Shown here in pieces: positions 44,341 through 52,997 of a stretch of DNA of 64,000 nt. The notes below the pieces were generated by a model. It saw nothing but the letters and a program-made list of their open reading frames with translations. It did no database searches and was not told the DNA's origin. Made by a program: the position numbers and the translations under genes. The stretch comes from Promicromonospora sp. MEB111 (lineage in GTDB: Bacteria; Actinomycetota; Actinomycetes; Actinomycetales; Cellulomonadaceae). The stretch's first letter is position 1. Every line of letters begins with the position of its first letter. The stretch is taken from assembly GCF_030209445.1 (NCBI RefSeq), contig NZ_JARVSD010000001.1, positions 1 to 64,000 of the forward strand, given 5' to 3'.

Positions 44341-45708
44341 GTGACCGAATCTGCACACACCCCCGTGCACACCCCTGAGGACGACGAGGACTACGGCCTC
44401 GAGAAGACCCTGAGCGAGGACCCCGAACCGCTGCCGCACGTGGTCGTGGTGGGCGGCGGGTTCGCCGGCATGGCGGCGGTCCGGGCGCTGAAGGACGCAC
44501 CCGTACGGATCACGCTGATCGACCGTCGCGTCTACAACACGTTCCAGCCGCTGCTGTACCAGGTCGCGACCGGCGGGCTGAACCCGGGCGACGTCACCTA
44601 CTTCCTGCGGGGCCTGCGGCTCAAGCAGAAGAACGTGCACGTGGTCCACGAGCACCTGGTGGAGGCCGACCCCGCCGCGAAGAAGATCCGCCTGCTCAAC
44701 GACCACTGGATCAGCTACGACTACCTCGTGGTCACGGCGGGCGTCACCACCAACTTCTTCGGCACGCCGGGCGCCAAGGAGTTCTCGTTCCCGATGTACT
44801 CGCGCTCGCAGGCGATGCGGATCCGCGACAACCTCTTCATCCGCCTGGAGAAGGCCGCGAAGTCGAAGCGCGCCGACGACGGCCTGCGCGTCGTCGTCGT
44901 GGGCGGCGGCGCCACCGGGGTCGAGGTGGCGGGCGCGCTCGCGGAGCTGCGGACCGCGGGCCTCGCGCCCGCCTACCCGGAGATCCACGGCGACGCGTTC
45001 GAGGTCAAGGTGGTGCAGCGCGGCGGCGAGATCCTCAAGTCGTTCGCGCCCAAGCTGCGGTCCTACGCGGCCAAGGAGCTGCGGCACCGCGGGGTCTCGC
45101 TGCACCTGGGTGCCGGGGTGGCCGCCGTGGAGCGCGAGGCCGTCGTCCTCACCGACGGCACCCGCATCCACGCCGACCTCACCGTCTGGTCCGCCGGCGT
45201 GCGCGTGCACGACGAGGTGGCCGACTGGGGCCTGCCGCAGGACGAGGGCGGCCGCATCAAGATCGGCGACGACATGCAGGTCGAGGGCCTGCCGGGCGTC
45301 TTCGCCGCGGGCGACATCGCGATCTCGCCGTCGGACCTGCCGCAGCTCGCCCAGCCCGCGATCCAGGGCGGCCTCGTGGCGGGCCGGAACATCTGCGCCC
45401 TGCTCGACGGCGAGCCCCTGCAGGAGCTGCGCTACGTGGACAAGGGCACGATGGCGGTGATCGGCCGCCGCGCCGCGATCGCCGAGATCAACCTGCCCGG
45501 GGGCCGCCCGCTGCGCATCACCAAGGGTCTCGCCTGGATGGTGTGGCTGTTCGTGCACATCATGTCGCTCATCGGGCCCCGCAACCGGGTCACGACCCTC
45601 GCCGGCCTGGTCACGCGGTACGGGTTCCCGTTCCACCGGCGTCCGATCCCGATCGTGGGCGACGTGCCGACGGTCCGGCCGCCCCGGACGGGCGCCCGGC
45701 GGCCCTGA
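44341..45708 (+). CDS. ndh: Type II NADH dehydrogenase (FAD oxidoreductase)
   Basis: NDH-2 passes electrons from NADH to quinone without pumping protons, at the membrane face. The FAD motif VVVVGGGFAGMAAVRAL begins near residue 36, the NADH motif VVVVGGGATGVEVAGAL near 184, and the C-terminal FAAGDIA block near 322. The conserved quinone region LAQPAIQGG is near 340. A hydrophobic/amphipathic C-terminal stretch (about 395-420) suits membrane attachment. The acidic head of 30 residues is extra. GTG 44341 or 44335 may start. Confidence 0.9.
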   Translation: MTESAHTPVHTPEDDEDYGLEKTLSEDPEPLPHVVVVGGGFAGMAAVRALKDAPVRITLIDRRVYNTFQPLLYQVATGGLNPGDVTYFLRGLRLKQKNVHVVHEHLVEADPAAKKIRLLNDHWISYDYLVVTAGVTTNFFGTPGAKEFSFPMYSRSQAMRIRDNLFIRLEKAAKSKRADDGLRVVVVGGGATGVEVAGALAELRTAGLAPAYPEIHGDAFEVKVVQRGGEILKSFAPKLRSYAAKELRHRGVSLHLGAGVAAVEREAVVLTDGTRIHADLTVWSAGVRVHDEVADWGLPQDEGGRIKIGDDMQVEGLPGVFAAGDIAISPSDLPQLAQPAIQGGLVAGRNICALLDGEPLQELRYVDKGTMAVIGRRAAIAEINLPGGRPLRITKGLAWMVWLFVHIMSLIGPRNRVTTLAGLVTRYGFPFHRRPIPIVGDVPTVRPPRTGARRP

Positions 45709-45855
45709 GCGTTTCACCCCCGTAGGCCCCGCCGAGTCGCCCGCTGCTCGGACATCCCCCGCTCACTTGACAGACTCGGCGCGCTGCCCGGCGAAACGGC
45801 GCGGTAGCCTCACTCCTGGCGCTCGGCCACAACGCCGTCGGCCAAGGAGAAACCC

Positions 45856-47016
45856 ATGACCCCGGACGAGCTGCGCTCGGCACAAAAACTCACCATGGCG
45901 AACCCCGATCGGTTGCGTCTGCTGGCCGATCTGCTCACGCACCCGGCCGGCCGCTGCACCGCCGAGGACCTGGTGCTGCGCGCCGCTCCGGTGGACCCGG
46001 TCCCCGGCGAGCCGGAGGCCGGCGACCTGCCGCGCAGCGTCGCCACCGCGCACGCCGTCATGGACGTGCGGGAGCACCTCGAGGCGCTGGTCGCCGTGGG
46101 ACTGGTCGCCGTGGTCGGGCCCGTGCCCTCGAACGCGGCGCTGTACCGCGTCTCGTCCCGCGGGATCGCGCGGTTCGGTGCGGCGGCCCTCGCGGCCCCC
46201 CGGTACCCCGGCGAGGCGACGCTCGACGCGCGCGACCACGACGCGCTCCTCGACCGGCTGGCCGACACGCTCGCCGTCACCTTCGCCGCCAACGCGGGCG
46301 CCGGCACCGTGGACCGGCTGGTCCGGGAGTGCTACGCCGCGCTGAACAGGCAGGTGCGATCGTCCGAGCAGGTACCGGCGCTCACCGCGTGGCTCGCGAC
46401 GGACCGGCTCGCCGCCATGGCCGAGGTGACGCACGGTTCGCCGCGGGACGTGCTGTTCGTCTGCGTCCACAACACCGGCCGGTCCCAGATCGCGGCGGCG
46501 GTGACGCGGCGCCTCGCGGGCGACCGCATCCGCGTGCGCACCGCGGGCACCCGGCCGGTGTCCGAGCCCGACACGATGACGGAGACCGTCCTCGCCCGCC
46601 GCGGCCTCGACGGGCTCATCGAGTTCCCGCGCGAGCTCACGGACGACATCGTGCGCACCTCCGGGGTGATCGTGACGATGGGCTGCGGCGACGCGTGCCC
46701 GGTCTTCCCCGGACGCCGCTACCTCGACTGGCCCCTGGACGACCCGGCGGGCCGGCCCATCGAGGAGGTCGAGCGGATCGTCGACGACATCACCGCGCGG
46801 GTGCGGGCGCTCGTCGCGGAGATCGACGCGGCGGACGAACCGGGGGTCGCAGGGCTCGCGCTCGCGACGTCCGACGTCGTGCCGGCGGAGGCCGTGGCCG
46901 CCGACGGCACGTTCGGCGCCGAGCAGCAGCGCGGCTGGCTGCCCCGCCTGGCCCGGCGGCCGTGGACCGTCGTCACGACCGCACTCGGCGCCCGGGGTCA
47001 GCGGAAGGCGCGGTAG
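45856..47016 (+). CDS. Winged-helix / ArsC-type phosphatase fusion
   Basis: Residues about 1-115 form an ArsR-like winged helix (MANPDRLRLLADLLTH), about 120-185 a three-helix bundle, and about 195-325 a low-molecular-weight phosphatase/arsenate reductase domain with the catalytic loop LFVCVHNTGRSQ near residue 198 and a second Cys pair in MGCGDACP near 276. In actinobacteria such ArsC domains use mycothiol or a Cys relay. Fusion of sensor and enzyme suggests arsenic handling, but a protein-phosphatase role is possible. AAGGAGA supports ATG 45856. Its 3' end overlaps the convergent kinase-like gene by 19 nt. Confidence 0.82.
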   Translation: MTPDELRSAQKLTMANPDRLRLLADLLTHPAGRCTAEDLVLRAAPVDPVPGEPEAGDLPRSVATAHAVMDVREHLEALVAVGLVAVVGPVPSNAALYRVSSRGIARFGAAALAAPRYPGEATLDARDHDALLDRLADTLAVTFAANAGAGTVDRLVRECYAALNRQVRSSEQVPALTAWLATDRLAAMAEVTHGSPRDVLFVCVHNTGRSQIAAAVTRRLAGDRIRVRTAGTRPVSEPDTMTETVLARRGLDGLIEFPRELTDDIVRTSGVIVTMGCGDACPVFPGRRYLDWPLDDPAGRPIEEVERIVDDITARVRALVAEIDAADEPGVAGLALATSDVVPAEAVAADGTFGAEQQRGWLPRLARRPWTVVTTALGARGQRKAR

Positions 47017-48110
47017 CCGGTCGGCTCGACCTCGAGCCCCCACGTGTCCAGCGCCCAGGCCGCGGCGTCGCCGAACGCGGCCGCCAGGGCCGGGAGGTCG
47101 TCGCGCAGGTTGAGCGCGCCCCAGCGCCAGCGGGACACCATGAGCTGCCGGTAGGACGGTGACCTGCCCGCCGGACCCACCAGCTCGCGGCCCGCGAGGG
47201 TGCTCTTCCACAGCCAGCCCGTGACGAGGACCAGGTAGATCGCGCACGCCTGCCGCACGGAGGTGTCCCAGCCGGGCCCCGCGACGATGTCGGGCGCGTG
47301 GTCGGCCAGGCCGGCGGTGAGCTCGGTCAGCAGCATGTCCGTGAGGCCGGGCGGCGGGTCGAACACGCACCAGCAGGTGGCGAAGGGCAGCAGCCCGTAC
47401 GCGGCGACGAACGCCGCGTGCTGGACGTCCGTGCCCTCCAGGTCGAGAAAGCGCCAGCCGTCCGGGCCGAGCACCGCGTTGTCGGGGCAGGTGTCCGTGG
47501 GCGTGACGATCGCAGCCGTACCGGGGGTGCGCAGGTGCTGGGCCGCGGCGAGCTCGGCCTCGACCGCGGCCCGGCGCGCTGCCGTGCCGGGCACGTCGAG
47601 CAGGCGGTCGAGCCCGGCCCGCAGGTCGGCGTCGGCGTCCCACGGCTCGGCGGCGGCCAGGCGGCCGCGCGCCTCGGCGACCCGGCCGCGGGAGCCACCG
47701 GTCGTGCGGCCGAGCGCGCGGGCCCAGGTCCGGGCGCCGTCCCAGGCCGCGTCGCGGTCGTCGCCGAGGAGCAGGTCGGCCAGGGTGGGCAGGTCGCCGA
47801 GGTCGGACATGACGATCAGGTGGTGCTCCGGGTCCTGCGCCAGCAGGGCCGGCGTGCCGGGGCACAGGTCCAGGCCGACGGTCTCGCGGACGAACGCGCC
47901 GTCGTCGGACAGGAAGCGCTTGACGATCACGGTGCGCGGGGCGCCCGGTTCCGCACCGTCGACCCGGCAGCGGAGCACCTGCGAGCGGGCGGAGCCGCCC
48001 AGGTCGACCGGGTCGGTCAGGCGGACGCCGCCCGACGTCGGGGCGAGGGCGGTCTCGGCCAGTGCTGCCTCCGCCAGGGCTGCCTCGGCAAGGGCGACGG
48101 TGTCGTTCAC
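46998..48110 (-). CDS. APH-fold kinase-like protein
   Basis: The protein resembles aminoglycoside-phosphotransferase-fold kinases: an N-terminal lobe with VIVKRFL (Lys near residue 80) and the catalytic region PTDTCPDNAVLGPDGWRFLD near 215, with D..N and the metal Asp in FLDLEG. The start has two copies of an ALAEAAL repeat. Substrate is unknown. GTG 48110 is preferred over an upstream start inside the DnaA-box region. The last 19 nt overlap the end of the ArsC-fusion gene on the other strand. Confidence 0.7.
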   Translation of the reverse strand: MNDTVALAEAALAEAALAETALAPTSGGVRLTDPVDLGGSARSQVLRCRVDGAEPGAPRTVIVKRFLSDDGAFVRETVGLDLCPGTPALLAQDPEHHLIVMSDLGDLPTLADLLLGDDRDAAWDGARTWARALGRTTGGSRGRVAEARGRLAAAEPWDADADLRAGLDRLLDVPGTAARRAAVEAELAAAQHLRTPGTAAIVTPTDTCPDNAVLGPDGWRFLDLEGTDVQHAAFVAAYGLLPFATCWCVFDPPPGLTDMLLTELTAGLADHAPDIVAGPGWDTSVRQACAIYLVLVTGWLWKSTLAGRELVGPAGRSPSYRQLMVSRWRWGALNLRDDLPALAAAFGDAAAWALDTWGLEVEPTGYRAFR

Positions 48111-48161
48111 CGGGACAGTGTGTCCGCTGCTCACCGGGCAGGACCACACAATTCACAGGAC

Positions 48162-48226
48162 TGTGGACAACATCTGTGGATAACTCCGCGCGGGTGCCGG
48201 TCGCCAGCGGTGCATGCTGTGGATAA
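48162..48226. other. Cluster of DnaA-box-like sequences
   Basis: TGTGGATAA, the exact complement of the DnaA box TTATCCACA, occurs at 48175-48183 and 48218-48226; TGTGGACAA (one mismatch) is at 48162-48170. All three have the same orientation. They lie in the 224-nt gap between the kinase-like gene and the VOC gene, which holds no other gene. Confidence 0.55.
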
Positions 48227-48334
48227 CCCGGTGGACAGCGCTGCGCAACTTATCTGCTGGGGAGTGTCAGTGGCTGGGTGCAAGGTAGTAGTTCGAAGCG
48301 TTCCTCGTGCGACGACCTCCCGAAGGGCTGGACC

Positions 48335-49087
48335 ATGACCGATTCGACCTCCACCGGACCCGAGACCGACCGCCCCGTGCCCGACGGCGTGGGCGTCCTG
48401 AAATCGGTGGTCCTCGACGTCCCCGACCTCGACGTCGAGGCCGGCTTCTGGACGGCCCTGACCGGTGGCGCCGTGAAGTTCACGGACTACGACTGGATCA
48501 CCGTCACGACCCCGGACCGGTGGGACGTCGCGTTCCAGCTCGCGCCCGACCACGTCCCGCCGCAGTGGCCGGGACAGGAGCACCCTCAGCAGGCGCACAT
48601 CGACCTGTACGTGCCCGACCTGGCCGCCGCGAGCGCCCGGGCGGTGGAGCTCGGGGCGACGGTGCTGCGGGAGAACGAGCGGTGGATCACGCTGTCCGAC
48701 CTCGCGGGGCACCCCTTCGACCTGTGCCTCAAGGAGGAGTCCGACGGCGTGACCGTCATGGGTCCCACCTTCGACTGCCCGGACGCGTCCGCCCTCGCCC
48801 GGTTCTGGTCGGACGTCCTGGGCGCCCCCGTGGCGTACGACGCCGACGGCGTCGCCATGCTGGGCGGCGACCGGCCGGTGCTGTTCCAGTCGGTGGAGAA
48901 CTACAACGCACCGCAGTGGCCGGACCCGGCGCATCCGCAGCAGGTGCACCTGGACATCGGGGTGCCCGACCTCGACGCCGGCGAGGCCGCGGTGCTGGCG
49001 CTCGGCGCGACCCGGCTGCCGGGCGAGGGCTCGGGCTTCCGCGTGTTCGCCGACCCGGCCAACCACCCGTTCTGCCTGGTGCTCTGA
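48335..49087 (+). CDS. Double VOC-domain (glyoxalase-like) protein
   Basis: Two VOC modules are present: residues about 20-130 and about 138-250, each ending in a similar HPF-DLCL / HPFCLVL strand. Both contain DVPDLDVEAGFW / DCPDASALARFW helices and the QPWPG-like central turn (PPQWPGQEHPQQAHIDL and APQWPDPAHPQQVHLDI). The family includes dioxygenases, isomerases and antibiotic-binding proteins; no metal site is certain. ATG 48335 is supported by an AAGGG site. Confidence 0.83.
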   Translation: MTDSTSTGPETDRPVPDGVGVLKSVVLDVPDLDVEAGFWTALTGGAVKFTDYDWITVTTPDRWDVAFQLAPDHVPPQWPGQEHPQQAHIDLYVPDLAAASARAVELGATVLRENERWITLSDLAGHPFDLCLKEESDGVTVMGPTFDCPDASALARFWSDVLGAPVAYDADGVAMLGGDRPVLFQSVENYNAPQWPDPAHPQQVHLDIGVPDLDAGEAAVLALGATRLPGEGSGFRVFADPANHPFCLVL

Positions 49088-49175
49088 CCCGGAGGGCTAA
49101 GTTCCGGCTCCGGGAAGCGGGGGGCCACCCGTCGTGCCACGGTGGAGGGCGGTGGGTCGCGCGAACGGAGTCGGG

Positions 49176-50129
49176 ATGCTCACTCTGCGAGAGACGGGCA
49201 CGCAGCTCGCCCGCCGCTGTGCCACCGCGCTCGAGAAGCATGCGGGCCTCCGGGTCACGCGCGTGCCGCGCGCCCGGGACCGCGGGGAAGGTACGGGCGG
49301 CGGCGCACCGGCGGGCGGAGCGGGGACGAGCGGTGCGGGCCGGCCCGTGAAGGCAGGGGTGCGCCCGCCGCGGGACCCGGCCGACCGCCTGCTGGTGGCC
49401 CCGGTGTTCGTGCTCTCCGCACCCCGGTCCGGGTCGACGCTGCTGCGGGTGGTGCTGGACAGCCACTCCCGGGTGCACGCGCCGGTCGAGACGCACGTGA
49501 GGCGGCTGTCCGTCGAGCTCACGACCCCGCTCGCCCGCCGGGCGATGAAGGCCCTGGGGCACAACACCGCTGACGTCGAGCACATCCTGTGGGACCGGAT
49601 CCTCCACCGGGAGCTGCTGCGCAGCGGCAAGGACGTCATCGTGGAGAAGACGCCCAGCAACGTGTTCGCCGCCGACCGGTTCGCGACGTGCTGGCCGGAC
49701 GCCCGCTTCATCTTCCTGCTGCGCCATCCGGTGTCGATCGCGCGCTCGTGGCACGACGCCGACCCGGCGCGGCGGCCCATGAACCGCGCCGTCCTGCACA
49801 CGCTGAAATACATGAGGGCGCTCGACGACGTCCGGCGGCGGCTGCCGGGCCTCACCGTGCGCTACGAGGACGTGACCGAGGACCCGACGGCCGAGTTCCA
49901 CCGGATCTGCGACTTCCTCGGTCTGCCGTGGGAGCCGGGCATGATCGCCTACGGCGAGCAGGACCACGGCGACTTCCACAAGGGCATCGGCGACTGGCGG
50001 GACAAGATCCGCACCGGCACCGTCCAGCCCGGGCGCAGCATCCCGCGCCCCGACGCGATCCCGCGTGAGCTGCGCCCGATGTGCGAGAGCTGGGGCTACG
50101 TCGAGGCGAACGCCGCGAGCGGCGACTGA
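49176..50129 (+). CDS. Sulfotransferase-family protein
   Basis: The PAPS-binding loop FVLSAPRSGSTLLRVVLDSH is near residue 82 and the 3'-phosphate region RHPVSIARSW near 188, as in sulfotransferase_3-type enzymes that move sulfate to a carbohydrate or lipid acceptor. An Arg/Gly/Ala-rich linker (about 45-72) precedes the domain. GGAG 6 nt upstream supports ATG 49176. It is convergent with the sulfur operon; a link through PAPS supply is only inference. Confidence 0.84.
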   Translation: MLTLRETGTQLARRCATALEKHAGLRVTRVPRARDRGEGTGGGAPAGGAGTSGAGRPVKAGVRPPRDPADRLLVAPVFVLSAPRSGSTLLRVVLDSHSRVHAPVETHVRRLSVELTTPLARRAMKALGHNTADVEHILWDRILHRELLRSGKDVIVEKTPSNVFAADRFATCWPDARFIFLLRHPVSIARSWHDADPARRPMNRAVLHTLKYMRALDDVRRRLPGLTVRYEDVTEDPTAEFHRICDFLGLPWEPGMIAYGEQDHGDFHKGIGDWRDKIRTGTVQPGRSIPRPDAIPRELRPMCESWGYVEANAASGD

Positions 50130-50151
50130 GGCCGGGATCCACCGGCGCCAG

Positions 50152-50178
50152 GGGTGCGGCAGCGCCAGAGGCGCACCC
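50152..50178. terminator. Short GC hairpin between convergent genes
   Basis: GGGTGCG (50152-50158) and CGCACCC (50172-50178) flank a 13-nt loop in the 52-nt gap between the sulfotransferase and uridine-kinase-like stops. Confidence 0.4.
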
Positions 50179-50181
50179 GCG

Positions 50182-50808
50182 TCAGGGATGCACGAGCGCC
50201 GGGTGGTCGGGATGGTCGACCCGGACCACCAGGTCGGGCGTGCCCTGGATCTCCCGGTCGTACCGCTCGTAGGCCGGGATCACCCACTCCTCGTCCGGCG
50301 GTGTCCTGCGCCGGAGCGTCGCCGGCTTGATCGCGAGGTGCACGGCGACGTCCACGTCGAGCCCGCGGCCGACCGAGAGCGCGCCGTCGAGCACCACGAC
50401 GGTGCCCTGACCCGCGCCGACGTATCCCGCTCGCGTGGCGCGGTCGGTATCCGGGTCGCGCAGGCTGGGCAGGTACTCGCCCCGCTCGACGACGCGCGTC
50501 AGCACCTCGCGGTTCAGCGCGGCGACGTCGATCCAGCCGTCGAGCAGGCTGTCCGGATCCTCCCGGCCGTGTTCGAGCCGCAGGGACCGCGGGCGGAGGA
50601 AGTGGCGGACCCCGACCCGCGCGACGGGCCGGCCGACGGCCTCCAGGGGCGCGACGAGCGCGTCGGCCAGCCGGTCCGGACGCGTGGACGGGTGCCCGTC
50701 GACGAGCAGCCGCACCGGGGCGCCGCTCGCGGCACCCCGGCCCAGCACCAGCCCGACGACACGCTCGACGAGGAGCGGCTCGCTCACGGGTTCGACGCGT
50801 GTGCTCAT
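50182..50808 (-). CDS. Uridine-kinase-like protein with degenerate P-loop
   Basis: The 208-residue product follows actinobacterial uridine-kinase-like proteins: VGVRHFLRPRSLRLEHGRED near residue 65, WIDVAALNREVL near 90, LPSLRDPDTDRATRAGY near 112 and the C-terminal RRRTPPDEEWVIPAYERY. The expected P-loop GxxGxGKT is replaced by VDGHPSTRPDRLADAL near residue 35, so nucleotide phosphorylation is doubtful. It ends the sulfur operon, 19 nt after the CoA-binding gene. A non-catalytic or altered role is inferred. Confidence 0.72.
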   Translation of the reverse strand: MSTRVEPVSEPLLVERVVGLVLGRGAASGAPVRLLVDGHPSTRPDRLADALVAPLEAVGRPVARVGVRHFLRPRSLRLEHGREDPDSLLDGWIDVAALNREVLTRVVERGEYLPSLRDPDTDRATRAGYVGAGQGTVVVLDGALSVGRGLDVDVAVHLAIKPATLRRRTPPDEEWVIPAYERYDREIQGTPDLVVRVDHPDHPALVHP

Positions 50809-50827
50809 CCTGCGGCGGGCGGGAGCC

Positions 50828-51319
50828 CTAGCGCTCCGCCCGGCGGGAGCTGATCACGCCCGTGTCGAAGCCGGCCAGGTGCAGCCCGCCGTGGAACCGC
50901 GCGTGCTCGATCTTGACGCACCGGTCCATCACGACGTTCAGACCGGCGGCCTCGGCCTTGCGCGCCACGTCCTCGTGCCACGAGCCGAGCTGCAGCCACA
51001 GGGTCTTCGCCCCCACCGCGATCGTCTCGTCCAGCACGGTCGGCAGGTCCTCGTGCCGCCGGAAGACGTCGACGAGGTCGGGCACGACGGGCAGGTCGGC
51101 CAGGCTCGGGTACACGGGGTGCCCCAGGATCTCGGTCGCCCGCGGGTTCACGAAGTACACGTCGTACGGGGACGAGGAGAGCAGGTAGGTGGCCACGAAG
51201 TAGCTCGCGCGCGCCGGGTTCGCCGACGCGCCGACGATCGCGATCGACTTCGTGGAGCGCAGGATCCGCAGGCGCTCCGGGGCGCTCGGGCCCTGCCAGG
51301 TCCGGGTGGCCTCGCTCAT
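50828..51319 (-). CDS. CoA-binding Rossmann-fold protein
   Basis: The 163-residue protein is a CoA_binding_2 domain: SIAIVGASANPARASYFVATYL near residue 25, VNPRATEILG near 57 and VVMDRCVKIEHARF near 128. Bacterial YccU-type members bind CoA or nucleotides; function is not established. Its ATG overlaps the metY stop (ATGA), so it is coupled to methionine synthesis, a common pairing in actinobacteria. Confidence 0.87.
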   Translation of the reverse strand: MSEATRTWQGPSAPERLRILRSTKSIAIVGASANPARASYFVATYLLSSSPYDVYFVNPRATEILGHPVYPSLADLPVVPDLVDVFRRHEDLPTVLDETIAVGAKTLWLQLGSWHEDVARKAEAAGLNVVMDRCVKIEHARFHGGLHLAGFDTGVISSRRAER

Positions 51320-52659
51320 CGGTTCACTCCCGTCGCCTTGGTCAGTGCCTGGTCGAGGTCCCAGAGGATGTCCTCGACGTCCTCCAGGCCCACCGAGATG
51401 CGGATGAGGTCCTCGGGCACGCCCGCCGCCTCGAGCTGCTCGGCGGAGAGCTGCTGGTGCGTGGTCGACGCCGGGTGGATCACCAGGGTGCGCGCGTCAC
51501 CGACGTTCGCCAGGTGCGACGCGAGCTGCAGCGACTCGATGAACAGCCGGCCGGCCTCGCGCCCGTCCGGGAGCGGCAGGTTGTCGGCGTCGGGCGCCGC
51601 GCCCGGCGAGGGGACCTGCAGGCCGAACGCGAAGACCGAACCCGGCCCCAGGGGCAGGTACTTCTGCGCGCGCTCGTGGTGCGGGTGCGTCGGCAGGCCG
51701 GCCCAGAGCACGTAGGAGACGCGCGGGTCGGTGTCGAGCCACTCGGCCACGGCGCGCGCGTTCGCGAGGTGCGCGTCGAGGCGGTGCGGGAGGGTCTCGA
51801 CGCCCTGGAGAAGCTGGAAGGCCGACTGCGCCGACAGCGCCGGGCCGATGTCGCGGAGCTGCTCGGAGCGCAGCTTGGTGAGGAAGCCGTACTCGCCGAA
51901 GTTGCCCCACCAGCGCACGTCCCCGTAGGACGGCACGGGCTCGGTCATCTGCGGGAACTTCCCGTTGCCCCAGTCGAACCGCCCGGACTCCACGACGACG
52001 CCGCCCAGGGTCGTTCCGTGTCCGCCCAGGAACTTTGTCACGGAGTGGATCACGATGTCCGCGCCGTGCTCGATCGGCCGCACCAGGTACGGCGTCGCGA
52101 GCGTCGCGTCGACCACCAGCGGGATGCCCGCGGCGTGGGCCACCTCGGCGAGCCCCTCCAGGTCGGCGATCTCGCCCGACGGGTTGGCCACGACCTCGGT
52201 GTAGAGCACCTTGGTCTCGGGCGTGATCGCCGCGGCGTAGTCCGCGGGGTCGGTCCCGGGCACGAAGGTGGTCTCGACGCCGAACCGGCGCAGCGTCACG
52301 TCGAGCTGCGTCACCGTGCCCCCGTAGAGCTGCGCGGACGCGACCACGTGGTCCCCCGCCCCGACGAGCGCGGCGAAGGTGATGAACTCGGCCGACATGC
52401 CGGACGCCGTCGCGACCGCGCCGATGCCGCCCTCCAGCGAGGCGATGCGCTCCTCGAGCGCCGCGACCGTCGGGTTGCCGATGCGCGAGTAGATGTTGCC
52501 GTACTTCTGCAGCGCGAAGAGGTTCGCGGCATCGTCCGTGTCCTGGAACACGAACGACGTGGTCTGGTAGATCGGCACCGCCCGTGCCCCGGTCGCCGCG
52601 TCGGGGATGCCCCCGGCGTGGAGGGCCCGCGTGCGGAACCCGAAGGTGTGCTCGGTCAT
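51316..52659 (-). CDS. metY: O-acetylhomoserine sulfhydrylase
   Basis: This PLP enzyme makes homocysteine from O-acetylhomoserine and sulfide. The 447-residue length, IPIYQTTSFVF-type N-terminus (near residue 28), NPTVAALEERIASLEGG (near 62) and the PLP-lysine block SVTKFLGGHGTTLGG (near 205) fit MetY. A short acid/Pro insertion is near residue 345. The start ATG 52659 overlaps the stop of the acetyl-CoA-synthetase remnant, and its stop overlaps the CoA-binding gene. Placement behind a sulfonate importer suggests use of sulfide from sulfonates. Confidence 0.92.
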   Translation of the reverse strand: MTEHTFGFRTRALHAGGIPDAATGARAVPIYQTTSFVFQDTDDAANLFALQKYGNIYSRIGNPTVAALEERIASLEGGIGAVATASGMSAEFITFAALVGAGDHVVASAQLYGGTVTQLDVTLRRFGVETTFVPGTDPADYAAAITPETKVLYTEVVANPSGEIADLEGLAEVAHAAGIPLVVDATLATPYLVRPIEHGADIVIHSVTKFLGGHGTTLGGVVVESGRFDWGNGKFPQMTEPVPSYGDVRWWGNFGEYGFLTKLRSEQLRDIGPALSAQSAFQLLQGVETLPHRLDAHLANARAVAEWLDTDPRVSYVLWAGLPTHPHHERAQKYLPLGPGSVFAFGLQVPSPGAAPDADNLPLPDGREAGRLFIESLQLASHLANVGDARTLVIHPASTTHQQLSAEQLEAAGVPEDLIRISVGLEDVEDILWDLDQALTKATGVNR

Positions 52660-52997
52660 CGTCCTGCCTTCCTCTCCGCGACTCCGTCTGCCAGGACGGC
52701 GCGGATGTCCTCGACGGCCCACGGGTTCTGCAGCGACGTGACGTCGCCCAGCTCCTCGCCCTGCCACAGCTGCGCCAGGAGGCGCCGCATGATCTTGCCC
52801 GACCTCGTCTTCGGCAGCTCGGGCACCGCGATCACGTGCCGCGGCTTCGCCACCGGGCCGATCTCGCGCGCGACCTGCGACCTCAGCTCGGCGGCCGCGG
52901 CGGCCGCCTCCTCCGGCGGCGTCGTGCCCGCCCAACCTACGCCCACGCCGGACGGCACCACGAACGCGGCCACGCGCGCCGCCGCCGTCACGTCCAT
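52656..52997 (-). pseudogene. acs: C-terminal fragment of acetyl-CoA synthetase
   Basis: The fragment (up to 113 codons) encodes only the last part of an Acs-type enzyme: VAREIGPVAKPRHVIAVPEL, the acetylation motif PKTRSGKIMRRLL, and GDVTSLQNPWAVEDIR. The first 500 or more residues are absent; the reading frame emerges from the 3' end of the permease gene, whose stop (52988) it overlaps in a different frame. ATG 52997 has no properly placed ribosome site. The stop still forms an ATGA overlap with metY. It is best read as a scar left when the ABC operon replaced the front of acs; translation as a stand-alone small domain cannot be excluded. Confidence 0.8.

Noticed and set aside
42814-45717. 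Very long open frame antisense to the amino-acid permease and spanning ndh
   Set aside because: Product is Arg/Gly/Asp-rich low-complexity text with no domain; it arises from third-position GC bias of the real genes on both strands.
48162-48238. Chromosomal replication origin
   Set aside because: DnaA boxes are present, but dnaA, dnaN, rpmH, parA/B and an AT-rich unwinding region are absent.
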